NCBI GenBank assembly: GCA_002403335.1
Contig: DHHO01000012.1
Coordinates: 1 to 64,000, forward strand
Source: Caldiserica bacterium UBA4770
GTDB lineage: Bacteria > Caldisericota > Caldisericia > Caldisericales > Caldisericaceae
DNA length: 64,000 nucleotides
Reading direction: 5' to 3'
Shown here: positions 50,076 to 58,159 of the stretch, piece by piece
How positions within the stretch are numbered: position 1 is the stretch's first letter
Layout: every line of letters begins with the position of its first letter
Notes under the pieces: generated by a model
Database searches by the model: none
What the model saw: only the letters and a program-made list of their open reading frames with translations
What the model was told of the DNA's origin: nothing
Translations under genes and position numbers: made by a program

Positions 50076-51761
50076 TTAACTTTCTATGTTCTCATTGTAA
50101 ATTGCTGAAAAAGAATCACTAGCATTTCTTATTGGAAGTCTAGTATAATCTCTTATAATTCGATCTGAAAGGTACTCTATAAATTTGCTATTCTTAAAAA
50201 CATTTTTATAATCGAAGAAATTCCCATGTTCTTTCGTATATTCTTTTATGTCAAGATTTATATCGGGGATTATTAATTCCCATATTTTTTTCAGTGTTTT
50301 TGTTAATACTTCTTTATTTGTTGTAACGAATTCTTCTGGATTTTCTAAAATTTCTGTTCCTATTTTGTCTTTTCTCATTATTTCGGATAAGACATAAGAA
50401 AAGAAAAATAAAGCAAGACCATAATCTCTTATTTCTTCGTTATCTAATAATTCTGCATTTTTATCGACTGTTTTATATAGTAAATAAGCAAGGTAAATTT
50501 TTGCAGCATTCATATTCCTAGAAAAGATATTTGTGTATTCTTCGCCAAAAAGTTTCTGTTTTAAATGTGTATAATGAGGTTTTCTTAGATAAACAGCAGT
50601 TATGAGCTGAGCGGCAATGTCCTTATCAATGGTTTCATTATAATCCTCTTCAGACTCACCTCGTTTCCTTTTATATAATATAGTGTTGTTAAACAATTCT
50701 TTAAATTCCTTTTGCAAAGCTTTTTGTGCTGAATCGTCTGATCTCAAGTCCTTTAAACTAATTGAATTTTGATTATTAGCATAATAGGTAATCTTTCCGA
50801 CCATTGGAGAAGTTAAGTTTAATTGAATTATTTTAACCAAAACATATAGATTATTTGACAATTTATCTTTATTTTCAAAAAAAGTCAGCATTGACTGGCA
50901 ACCATTTATTACCGCATAACCACTCAGAGAGATCTTATAGTTTTCTAAATCTTCTAATAATTGTTTGCATATAATTGTTACTCCGTTGTGGTAAAGGAAA
51001 AATCTGTCATGTTCATTCTGGTCTGCTATTGTTTCTTTTATTGATTTATTGACCCTTGTTTTTCCTAAACCGTATCTTACATTTTTATAAAAAATAGTTC
51101 TATCCTGGATTCCCTCTAATTTAATTAATTCTTTTGCTTTTATTGCATAAACTCTTGCGATAGTCCTGTCTGGGAGAGAATATTCTATTTTTGATGAGTT
51201 CGTTATAGACAACTCTATCTGGGGGAAATCATTTATAGTATCTGCGAAGTAGGTATACTTAGCAAAAAGATCATTGCAATCATAAGCTTCTAATTCACTT
51301 GCTATGTTAACATACTCTCTTGCGTGTGTATTAAATCTTTTATTAGTTACAAAGACAGAGATTAAATTAAAGTTTGTTTTTTCTAAAACTTTCACTCTTT
51401 GAACAAGAGATTTTAATTCACTATACGCAGTACTATTAAGTAAATTATTTACTGTTTCTTCACTTTTAAACCACTCTCTTGCCCCTACAAAGTCTCGGAT
51501 ATCATTATCTCCTTGATCTTGATCATCATTTGGTGAGAACTTAGACTGGAATAGATAAATAACTTCCTCCTCATCATCAACATAAATGCCATCAATTCCT
51601 TTATCGTTTTTGTGATCACAAACTGAATCAACCGCATCTTGTTCTTCTAATCTAAAGAAATTCTTTAGAAACCAGATCAAAAATGCTGCAGATTCATCTC
51701 TTCCCTTAGAGAATTCCGTAACTTCCTCCCTCATACGTTTATAAAATTCATTTAACTCCAT
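50076..51761 (-). CDS. AIPR-family abortive infection protein
   Basis: A 561-residue protein of the AIPR (abortive infection phage resistance) family. The N-terminal 100 residues carry a nuclease-like motif: KGIDGIYVDDEEEVIYLFQSKFS (D...Q-x-K, a PD-(D/E)xK variant near 50-72). The family core RVNKSIKETIADQ...FFLYHNGVTIICKQL is near 235-265, followed by VINGCQSMLTFFENK and YYANNQNSISLKDLRS. It would probably cleave nucleic acid on infection. It stands alone, 420 bases from the restriction-modification genes, with its own promoter (about 45 bases upstream). Its A/T-rich codons differ from the core genes. Confidence 0.83.
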   Translation of the reverse strand: MELNEFYKRMREEVTEFSKGRDESAAFLIWFLKNFFRLEEQDAVDSVCDHKNDKGIDGIYVDDEEEVIYLFQSKFSPNDDQDQGDNDIRDFVGAREWFKSEETVNNLLNSTAYSELKSLVQRVKVLEKTNFNLISVFVTNKRFNTHAREYVNIASELEAYDCNDLFAKYTYFADTINDFPQIELSITNSSKIEYSLPDRTIARVYAIKAKELIKLEGIQDRTIFYKNVRYGLGKTRVNKSIKETIADQNEHDRFFLYHNGVTIICKQLLEDLENYKISLSGYAVINGCQSMLTFFENKDKLSNNLYVLVKIIQLNLTSPMVGKITYYANNQNSISLKDLRSDDSAQKALQKEFKELFNNTILYKRKRGESEEDYNETIDKDIAAQLITAVYLRKPHYTHLKQKLFGEEYTNIFSRNMNAAKIYLAYLLYKTVDKNAELLDNEEIRDYGLALFFFSYVLSEIMRKDKIGTEILENPEEFVTTNKEVLTKTLKKIWELIIPDINLDIKEYTKEHGNFFDYKNVFKNSKFIEYLSDRIIRDYTRLPIRNASDSFSAIYNENIES

Positions 51762-51803
51762 ATGTCACCCCTTTTATTAGGTTTTGAAAATACACTTAGC
51801 TTG

Positions 51804-51831
51804 TTTATACCTGCAATGTAGAAATTTTCAA
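51804..51831 (-). promoter_or_regulatory. Sigma-70-type promoter for the AIPR gene
   Basis: On the minus strand TTGAAA (51831-51826), 16 bases, TATAAA (51809-51804). AGGGGTGA precedes the ATG at 51761. Confidence 0.65.
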
Positions 51832-51984
51832 TACTCATTGATATATCCGCAGTCATAAATTGTAAATTTCTCCAGCACCTTTCATTTCATTTTTCCTATT
51901 TATTTCCATAAATCTATTATTATTTTATCCCCTGGTTTTTCAAAGTCAAGTTGAAATTGAAGTCGAGAGTTTTTAAAGGATGGA

Positions 51985-52043
51985 GGCAGGATGAGACTGT
52001 AACTGCACCGCCTCGAAGGCGGTAATTTAGAACTTGTCCTGCC
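51985..52043. other. Nested hairpin element, possible structured RNA
   Basis: GGCAGGA (51985-51991) pairs with TCCTGCC (52037-52043) and encloses a second perfect hairpin, ACCGCC-TCGAA-GGCGGT (52007-52023). It is a GC-rich island inside an AT-rich 420-base gap between AIPR and vsr. Its function is unknown. The rest of 51832-52183 holds nothing I can name. Confidence 0.4.
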
Positions 52044-52183
52044 CTGAACCTGATTCAGAATATTTCAGGATGGCACGCCAAGCAAAAAATGAATGATCCC
52101 GAAAGAGAAAAAGATTTTCTGATAATTGCCCAAGCAGTTCTTCTACCTTCTCTCACATAAAATATACATGTATACGAGGTTTT

Positions 52184-52600
52184 TTAAAATAGATTCTCAA
52201 TTATCTTGTTAATTGTTTCATCAAGTTTTTTGTTGATTTGATGTTCCCATATTCTCAAAACTTTCCAGCCATGCTTCCTCAAATAAATCGTTGTTTTTCT
52301 GTCTCTTTTTCTGTTATTCTCAATTTTATTTTTCCAAAAATCATTCTTCAAAACTTGTTTCCATCTCGGATATTGCCAGCCGTGCCAAAAATCGCTATCC
52401 AGAAAGACACATAATCTTTTGTTCTCGAAAACGATGTCGGGCTTTCCCCTTATCTCTTTGACATTAGTTTTGAATTCTTGCGCAGTTTTCTTCTTCAGCT
52501 CAACGAAAAACCTCTCCTCAAATTTCGTGTTCGAAGAATGAATTTTCGACATTACTTCACTTCTCTTCTTTTTGGAAAATATGTCCTTTCGTCCTGTCAT
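52184..52600 (-). CDS. vsr: Very-short-patch repair endonuclease
   Basis: A 138-residue Vsr endonuclease, which nicks beside T:G mismatches left when 5-methylcytosine deaminates, and so protects sites methylated by the partner enzyme. The family start (DIFSKKKRSEVMSKIHSSNTKFEERF) is followed by KPDIVFENKRLCVFLDSDFWHGW near 60-82 (catalytic Asp and His, FVDGCFWHG in most homologues), WKNKIENNRKRDR and WKVLRIWEHQI near 113. Two family positions vary (LDSDFW instead of VDGCFW, so the usual metal-site Cys is Asp). It follows the methyltransferase by 7 bases. Confidence 0.9.
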   Translation of the reverse strand: MTGRKDIFSKKKRSEVMSKIHSSNTKFEERFFVELKKKTAQEFKTNVKEIRGKPDIVFENKRLCVFLDSDFWHGWQYPRWKQVLKNDFWKNKIENNRKRDRKTTIYLRKHGWKVLRIWEHQINKKLDETINKIIENLF

Positions 52601-52607
52601 TATATAG

Positions 52608-53735
52608 TCATACCAATCCTTCTGCTTTGAAATTTTCCAAAATCGCCTTCGTTAACGCATTCGACAAAAAGGTAGGTACCGCGTTTCCGACTTGCAAATT
52701 TCTGTCGCTTCTTGAACCGTAGAATTTATAATCGTCCGGGAAGCACTGGATTCTTGCTCCTTCCCTTGTCGTTAAAGGTCTGGGGGCTTTGGGATGAACG
52801 CATCTGGAAGAGGAAGGAGTGCTTAAATTTCTCGTGATCGTAGTCGACGGTCTTTTCCACCAAAGACGACAATAGGTGTTTTTATATCCGGATGAGGGAC
52901 GCAAATTTTCGGGCAAATCTTTGGGAGTGCCTCCGTCTGGTAACAGTTCCATCATTCTTACGAGTTTAGGGTTATTCTTTGGCGCGTTATGATCCATTAG
53001 CTTTTCGGGAGCGTTTTTGCGCATAAGTCTTTGAAAATCATTTTTAGGTTCCGAAGCATATTCGAAACTTTCCTCGCCAGATTTTATGAAAGGCAAATCA
53101 CTTATCGCGTCCTCGAGCGTCAAATACGGCTTCAAATTTTCTTTGAACAAAGATGGATTTCCTTCTGGATTATAATGCGTGGGGTCGGGAAATTGAAAAC
53201 TCGTTTTTAATTTCGATCCGATTATGATGACTCGTTCCCTTATTTGAGGCACGCCGTAATCAGCGGCGTTCATCAATTTCCATTGAACTTCGTATCCAAG
53301 CGACTCGAAAAGGTGGATAATCGTCTTCAGCAATTCTCCTTTCCGAATTGACAAAAGCCCTTTTACGTTTTCGAAAAGAAAAAGCTTTGGGTTAAACTCT
53401 TTCAAAACTCTGTAGTATTCTTGAAAGAGTTTTCCTCTCGGATCGTCAATCACCCTTTTTCCAACGGTTGAATAAGCCTGACAGGGGGGCCCTCCGATTA
53501 TAATGTCGATTTCGTTTGCCCTAATGTTTAAATCCTTTTCTATTTTTTTAGCGTTAAAATCTTTTATGTCTTCAACATAAACTTTTACGGTAGGATGGTT
53601 CAGAGAGTAGGCTTTTGCCATGTTAGGCAATATTTCGTTTGCAGCCACTATTTCGAAATTACGGTCATGAGCGAAACCGTAACTTAAACCGCCTACTCCG
53701 CAAAACAAGTCAATTACTTTTAATTTCTTATTCAT
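52608..53735 (-). CDS. dcm: DNA cytosine-5 methyltransferase
   Basis: A 375-residue m5C methyltransferase. Motif I DLFCGVGGLSYGF at residues 9-21, the catalytic Pro-Cys in IIGGPPCQAYSTVG near 81, motif VI LFENVKGL near 120 and motif VIII QIRERVIIIG near 165 are present. The target recognition region includes the segment about 220-290. Motif IX WWKRPSTTITR and motif X LQVGNAVP are near 296 and 352. It protects the host site from the adjacent nuclease genes. The target sequence cannot be read. The start overlaps the upstream gene's stop by 4 bases. Confidence 0.93.
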   Translation of the reverse strand: MNKKLKVIDLFCGVGGLSYGFAHDRNFEIVAANEILPNMAKAYSLNHPTVKVYVEDIKDFNAKKIEKDLNIRANEIDIIIGGPPCQAYSTVGKRVIDDPRGKLFQEYYRVLKEFNPKLFLFENVKGLLSIRKGELLKTIIHLFESLGYEVQWKLMNAADYGVPQIRERVIIIGSKLKTSFQFPDPTHYNPEGNPSLFKENLKPYLTLEDAISDLPFIKSGEESFEYASEPKNDFQRLMRKNAPEKLMDHNAPKNNPKLVRMMELLPDGGTPKDLPENLRPSSGYKNTYCRLWWKRPSTTITRNLSTPSSSRCVHPKAPRPLTTREGARIQCFPDDYKFYGSRSDRNLQVGNAVPTFLSNALTKAILENFKAEGLV

Positions 53736-54419
53736 AATAAACCTAACTTTGCAATAATGGTATCAATGAAATTGTCTTTCATTTTTGAATACCCGCCAAT
53801 ATTAAGAATAAATTGTTGCGATATGTGATAGACCATTTTCCCTCCCCATAACGGGTTAGCCTTGGGTAAAATATTTGTCATGTCCATTCTCGGACGCAAA
53901 ATAAAAAACGCGTGCTCGGGGATTATAACCCACAAAAAATAACTGTCATTGTTTATCGCTCTCTTGACTTTCGTAACTTTCATGTCATAGCCGGATTTCA
54001 AAGCTTCTCTGGCAATTTGCAGCTCTATGCCCATCTCTTTTCCGTTTTGCGAAAAAACAAAATCGGGTTTGGTCGATAGGGTCGTATTTTTGAATTACCC
54101 TGTCGCGATTCGTTCCCATTGCCTTTATTTCAATATTGTTTGCGACTTTTAACAGCCTTGGCCTAAGCCATGCATCGCAAATAATGTCTTCCATGACCCA
54201 ACCGTCAATGATGTCGTAAACATATTCTTCGTCTGATCTTCTATCTCTGAAAAATTTTGGCAGCCGCATGCTATTTTTTTGAAGATTTTTGATTTCGTTG
54301 TCTAACAATTTCTCGTATCTTCTTAAAATGTAATAAACGATATCGCCATCAACACCCCATCTATCGGGAATATTGGAATATTTCTTCAAAAAAGAATCTC
54401 TCTTCATGGCGTTAATCAA
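53732..54419 (-). pseudogene. Frameshifted restriction endonuclease subunit
   Basis: Two overlapping frames make one protein of about 228 residues. The N-terminal frame runs from 54419 (MINAMKRDSFLKKYSNIPDRWG) to NIEIKAMGTNRDRVIQKYD. The C-terminal frame continues TKPDFVFSQNGKEMGIELQIAREALKSG to the end at 53732. A one-base shift at about 54070-54080 separates them. The joined PDFVFS...GIELQIA is a PD-(D/E)xK-type nuclease motif with Glu-x-Gln, and it is split at the break. It lies between another nuclease-like gene and the methyltransferase, overlapping both by a few bases. Restriction by this subunit is probably lost unless the shift is a sequencing error or is bypassed. Confidence 0.65.
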
Positions 54420-55215
54420 AAATTAAATCTTCAAATTTGGGTGGTTTCTCGGTTATTTTCCAGATGAAGTAGTTTTGTTCTATGTTAAAAACCGTCTGAC
54501 CCTCCATTTGCTGTCTTGTAATCCAGTTTACATCGTTATCCTCGATTTCATCGAGTTTCAAAAAAGCCACTTGACCGTTAAACAAGTCAAAATGAATCGC
54601 CAAAGTGTGGATTCCAGAATCTCTGAAAACCTTTTTTGCTTCCAATACTTTATGTTGCTTGATATCGTTTATGCCCGTAAAGCCTGACTGCATTTCTATC
54701 CTGATCTTTTCTTTTTCGTTAAGCGTAATTTCCAGATCCGCCTTTGGAGTTCTTTTGAAAGTCTCTACATTTTTCAAATCGTCGTCACCAATCAATTTAA
54801 TTTTTGAAATTTCAACGGCGAATATCATCTCCAGTGCTTTCAAAAAGAAGTTGGAAGTTACATAGCCCCTCATCCAAGAAAAGTAAACTTCTTCGGGTCT
54901 TCTGCCCTGATTGTTCAAAACAGGTAAAATGTTGTTTTTTTCCATTATTTCGAAATTGAGGTCGATATTTTCTTTTTTGAAAGCATCAAGATCGTCGATT
55001 TTTATTTCATTTGCCACGACTTCGTTTACTCGATCTATTATTTCGTAAAGTCGCCGATTTAAAAGTCTTATGTAATCAAAGTCAATGGCCGGGATAATGT
55101 CTTTTGCTCCGAAAAAGTCTTTGAGGCTTCCCTTGTTGCTGAAACCCAAACTTCTCCTGTATTCTCTAAAATATTCGTTTGTTATCATGATTTCTCTTGG
55201 CTTCGTCGTTTCCAT
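54412..55215 (-). CDS. Probable type II restriction endonuclease subunit
   Basis: A 267-residue protein. The ATG at 55215 is used because the longer frame from a TTG at 55245 would start inside the promoter's spacer, and AAGGAG lies just before the ATG. The nuclease-like motif KADLEITLNEKEKIRIEMQSG near 168-188 has Asp...Glu-x-Gln, the same layout as in the following gene. The centre has VLNNQGRRPEEVYFSWMRGYVTSNFF. I do not recognise the specificity. Gene order (this gene, a second nuclease-like gene, methyltransferase, vsr) and overlaps suggest a heterodimeric restriction enzyme. Confidence 0.6.
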   Translation of the reverse strand: METTKPREIMITNEYFREYRRSLGFSNKGSLKDFFGAKDIIPAIDFDYIRLLNRRLYEIIDRVNEVVANEIKIDDLDAFKKENIDLNFEIMEKNNILPVLNNQGRRPEEVYFSWMRGYVTSNFFLKALEMIFAVEISKIKLIGDDDLKNVETFKRTPKADLEITLNEKEKIRIEMQSGFTGINDIKQHKVLEAKKVFRDSGIHTLAIHFDLFNGQVAFLKLDEIEDNDVNWITRQQMEGQTVFNIEQNYFIWKITEKPPKFEDLIFD

Positions 55216-55228
55216 TCTCCTTAAATTA

Positions 55229-55256
55229 ATTATATTAAATTTCAACTTTTAGTCAA
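55229..55256 (-). promoter_or_regulatory. Promoter of the restriction-modification operon
   Basis: On the minus strand TTGACT (55256-55251), 16 bases, TATAAT (55234-55229), then AAGGAGA directly before the ATG at 55215. This fixes the start of the first gene. Confidence 0.75.
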
Positions 55257-55663
55257 ACCTGTCCCTAATTCATATACATTGTGCGAGACTTCAGATAATA
55301 TTTTATTACAAAATCAGGTGATAAATGATTGAATCTCTTATGAGACCTTTCAGAGCTTTAGAAATATAAATCCTTTTTAAGCATCTTACCCTCAGGCGTT
55401 TTAAAGGCGCCTCTCTCTATAAATAAAAAACTCTCATACCATAAGATAGGAGAGGTAAAAAAGTTTTTTAAGAAAATAGAAAATTGGATTAAAATACAAA
55501 AAGAGTAATGAAACTGACTAAAGATAAAATTTCAAAACGGAGGGTTTTTCAAAGGAATTCTCTACACTGCTTTCCGGGTTTACGCTTCTTATATTCTTTG
55601 AATAAATATTTTGAACCTTTTCTGAATTTACAGTATCTAATAAACAGGAGGTGAATAAAGAGT
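55257..55663. other. Non-coding gap
   Basis: About 400 AT-rich bases between the restriction operon and the next operon, which are divergent. A weak hairpin, CTCTC...GAGAG, lies near 55430-55455. I see no gene. Confidence 0.45.
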
Positions 55664-56341
55664 ATGAAAAAAGTATTTATTGTTTTACTCGTTGTTATTG
55701 TAGCAATTGCGATTGGATCTTTCCCCAGCACAATTGCCGCATCTTCAGGCTATGACGAAGCCCTTTCAAATTACAAAAATGCCATTTCAGATTTGAATTC
55801 CGAATTAGAAAAATTTAAGGGGTTAAGCAAACAGTTGCGTTCATTATCGAAAGAGACATACGCACTCCTTCAAGAGAAAAAGGAAAGCGGCGCAGATTTG
55901 AGTGAAGTAGAAGAGTATTTGAAGGAATTAGGGTCCATAAGAAAGGGTATTGAAAGGCGTATGGAAATAAGGAAAGAGAGGTCTGATTTTGCCAGGGACA
56001 GGTTCAAGGAATTAAAAGACCTAAGAAGTCTTATCAAGGAAGTGAAGGAAAAAGGTGCCTCCAGAGAGGAAATTGAACCTCTTTTGAATAGAGCAAAAGA
56101 GGATTTCAAGGAAGCGAGAGCTACTTTGCCTGTTACACCCTGGAAAATGTATAAGAATTCAGATAAGGTGATTTCACAGGCAGAGAAGCTCAAGAATAAC
56201 AACCAAGAAGACGCAGCTATTAAGCTCCTTGAGAGTGCAACTAAACAGGTACAACGGACCGCGAAAGTACTAAAGAAGCAGGAAGAAAATATAAACAAAG
56301 TTATAGAGCTTTTAAACAACATAAAGGCTGGTTTAAGTTAA
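55664..56341 (+). CDS. Secreted coiled-coil protein of a sigma-factor operon
   Basis: A 225-residue protein with a signal peptide (KKVFIVLLVVIVAIAIGSFPSTIAAS, residues 2-27). The rest is almost wholly helical and charged, with heptad-like runs (LNSELEKFKGLSKQLRSLSKETYALLQEKKESG and IEPLLNRAKEDFKEARATL), so an extended coiled coil outside the membrane is likely. I know no family match. GGAGGTG lies well before the ATG. Its stop codon shares a base with the start of the next gene, which encodes a membrane protein; an ECF sigma gene follows. An envelope-associated sensor or structural role is inferred from context. Confidence 0.6.
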   Translation: MKKVFIVLLVVIVAIAIGSFPSTIAASSGYDEALSNYKNAISDLNSELEKFKGLSKQLRSLSKETYALLQEKKESGADLSEVEEYLKELGSIRKGIERRMEIRKERSDFARDRFKELKDLRSLIKEVKEKGASREEIEPLLNRAKEDFKEARATLPVTPWKMYKNSDKVISQAEKLKNNNQEDAAIKLLESATKQVQRTAKVLKKQEENINKVIELLNNIKAGLS

Positions 56342-56757
56342 TGCAACTTCTAAATCTTGCTCCATTTCAGGGACTCCTTACAATAAGACTTGTAGTATGG
56401 TTTGCAGCGGTTTTGATTGCCCCCTTTGTATTCGAAAAGCTTGTTAAAGAAAAAGAAATTAAGGGAGAGGCAGGTTATCTTGAGAGCCTTGTGCTCTCCC
56501 TCCTTCTTTTCCTTATTGCTTTTTTACCGTTTCTTCTTCCACGGATTTTTGCTCCAATTTTTGGTAAAAGGATGCTCTTCTCTGGAATCTTATGGCTTGT
56601 TATTGCAAGTTTTCTGAACGGTTTTATCACTTCTCAATTTACTAAAACTTCTTATATTAAAGGCCTTCTCCTGTGGATCCTTACGCTGGTAGTTTCCTGT
56701 ACTGCCGGCTTTGTCCTTTCCACTTTTTCGATTACACTTCTGAGATTGGCTAAATGA
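56341..56757 (+). CDS. Small polytopic membrane protein, unknown
   Basis: A 138-residue protein with four predicted helices: LLTIRLVVWFAAVLIAPFVF, SLVLSLLLFLIAFLPFLLP, MLFSGILWLVIASFLNGFI and GLLLWILTLVVSCTAGFVLS. A short cytoplasmic charged loop, KLVKEKEIKGEAG, lies after helix 1. I recognise no family. Start (TAATG) and stop (ATGA) both overlap neighbours, so its synthesis is coupled to the coiled-coil protein and the sigma factor. Confidence 0.55.
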   Translation: MQLLNLAPFQGLLTIRLVVWFAAVLIAPFVFEKLVKEKEIKGEAGYLESLVLSLLLFLIAFLPFLLPRIFAPIFGKRMLFSGILWLVIASFLNGFITSQFTKTSYIKGLLLWILTLVVSCTAGFVLSTFSITLLRLAK

Positions 56758-57221
56758 AATGGGATTTCAAGGAGATTGTAGATACTTACTATAAGGAAGT
56801 TTATAGATTTATTCTCTCAGTGGTCAGGGATTCAAACGACGCCTGCGATATTACTCAGGAAACATTTCTTAAGGTTAGAAAATATCTCAAAAACTTTAGG
56901 GGGGATTCCTCCATTCTTACCTGGATTTACAGGATTGCAGTTAATGAAACAAAAAAGTTTAATTCCAAAAAAAGAGGGTTTCCCGAAAGAGTTTTTCCTT
57001 CGGCATATTCTTTGAACACCGAAGAGTATTTAGACTTACAGGAGGGATTAGAAGCTCTTGATAGAGAAGATTACGAAATTATTTACTTACGCTTTTTTAA
57101 TGATATGAGCGAGTCCGACATAGCTTTTATCCTTGATATCCCGGAAGGAACGGTAAAATCAAGGCTTTTTAATGCAAAAAAGAAATTGAGGGAGGTAATG
57201 AGGAGTGGAAGAAAAAATTAA
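56754..57221 (+). CDS. ECF-type RNA polymerase sigma factor
   Basis: A 155-residue group IV sigma factor. Region 2 (residues 8-75: VDTYYKEVYRFILSVVRDSNDACDITQETFLKVRKYLKNFRGDSSILTWIYRIAVNETKK) is canonical, with the DxxQETF motif. Region 4 (about 95-150: LEALDREDYEIIYLRFFNDMSESDIAFILDIPEGTVKSRLFNAKKKLRE) is complete. It overlaps the upstream membrane protein gene by 4 bases and the downstream mini membrane protein gene by 17. It is the second such sigma gene of the window and is not closely similar to the one at 24.7 kb. Confidence 0.92.
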   Translation: MKWDFKEIVDTYYKEVYRFILSVVRDSNDACDITQETFLKVRKYLKNFRGDSSILTWIYRIAVNETKKFNSKKRGFPERVFPSAYSLNTEEYLDLQEGLEALDREDYEIIYLRFFNDMSESDIAFILDIPEGTVKSRLFNAKKKLREVMRSGRKN

Positions 57222-57417
57222 GGAGTACTTTAATATAGTTTACGGGGAAATTGAGCCACCGAAAGGACTCAGAGAAAAAATACTTCACCATGAGGAGAAG
57301 AAGTTTTTAATTTTTGCTTTTACAGTATTAGCTTTCTTTATTGCAATTGAGTTTTCAGTTTTTATTGAGATTGCCCCTGTATTAGAACCAATTATTCTGG
57401 AGATCACTCTGCCATAA
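57205..57417 (+). CDS. Mini membrane protein, probable anti-sigma partner
   Basis: A 70-residue protein from a GTG start inside the end of the sigma gene. About 35 charged cytoplasmic residues (EEKIKEYFNIVYGEIEPPKGLREKILHHEEKK) precede one helix (FLIFAFTVLAFFIAIEFSVFIEIAPVL). The layout is that of an anti-sigma factor cut down to its sigma-facing tail and anchor; no zinc motif (HxxxCxxC) is present. Its function rests on position alone. Confidence 0.5.
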   Translation: MEEKIKEYFNIVYGEIEPPKGLREKILHHEEKKFLIFAFTVLAFFIAIEFSVFIEIAPVLEPIILEITLP

Positions 57418-58159
57418 GTTTCAATTATCTTTACTCTTTATTATACCGGCTTCCCTGAGAATTTTTACCTTATGAGTGTTTAACCTAAAAATACCTATCC
57501 TTATTATCATAGAATTCATTTTACACAAAATTGAGTCTGAAAAATGAATTTGCAAAAATATTCAAAAACAAGCAAAGCTTGTCATCTTATACTGGTGTTA
57601 ATAAACCTATTTGTCTTCTCCTAAGTGAGACCGATTACTGTTTTGAGGATACAGGGATATCTGAATTTCATGTATAAAAATCGAAATTTAAGACACTTTT
57701 AAACTCCTCGGAAATATAAGCAAATGTTGAGGAATTTTTGGACGCTTCTTCAAACAAATAATAGGCGGTAATTGTGAATACAAATATCTACTTATGAAGA
57801 ATAGTTTTAGCTTATCTTACCTATAAGCAAGACACAAGCATTTAGATCGGGCTAAGACAATTACTGCAATTTTTTCAACTCAATTACGCTTATTTATATT
57901 AATAGAGGAACTCGGTTGATGATAGACATCATTACTACCATATTACAAGTAATCTAAAAATCTCATGTGTGGTTTTTCTAATGAAGTAAGGTTTTTTCAT
58001 GGATTTTTTTCCATTAACAGGTAGTTTGCTATCTTCGAATTATTTTGAATGAATTATCTTTGAAAAAAGATTAAGATATAATACCATCGTAAATGTTTTG
58101 AAAAGGCTATTAACAAAATAATTATTAGTCATAAAATAAAATGGAAAGGGAGGGTTATT
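57418..58159. other. Long AT-rich non-coding region
   Basis: About 740 bases without a supported gene between the sigma operon and the lipoprotein gene. TATAAT at 58077-58082 may be the lipoprotein -10 box, though no good -35 is visible. I see no repeat, tRNA or other structured element in the rest. Confidence 0.45.

Noticed and set aside
52072..52090. Sigma-54 promoter (TGGCACG...)
   Set aside because: The -24 part fits, but the -12 TTGC is absent at the right spacing and no gene follows on that strand.
55216..55245. TTG start of the first restriction gene at 55245
   Set aside because: It falls inside the promoter (between -35 at 55256-55251 and -10 at 55234-55229), so the codon would not be transcribed.
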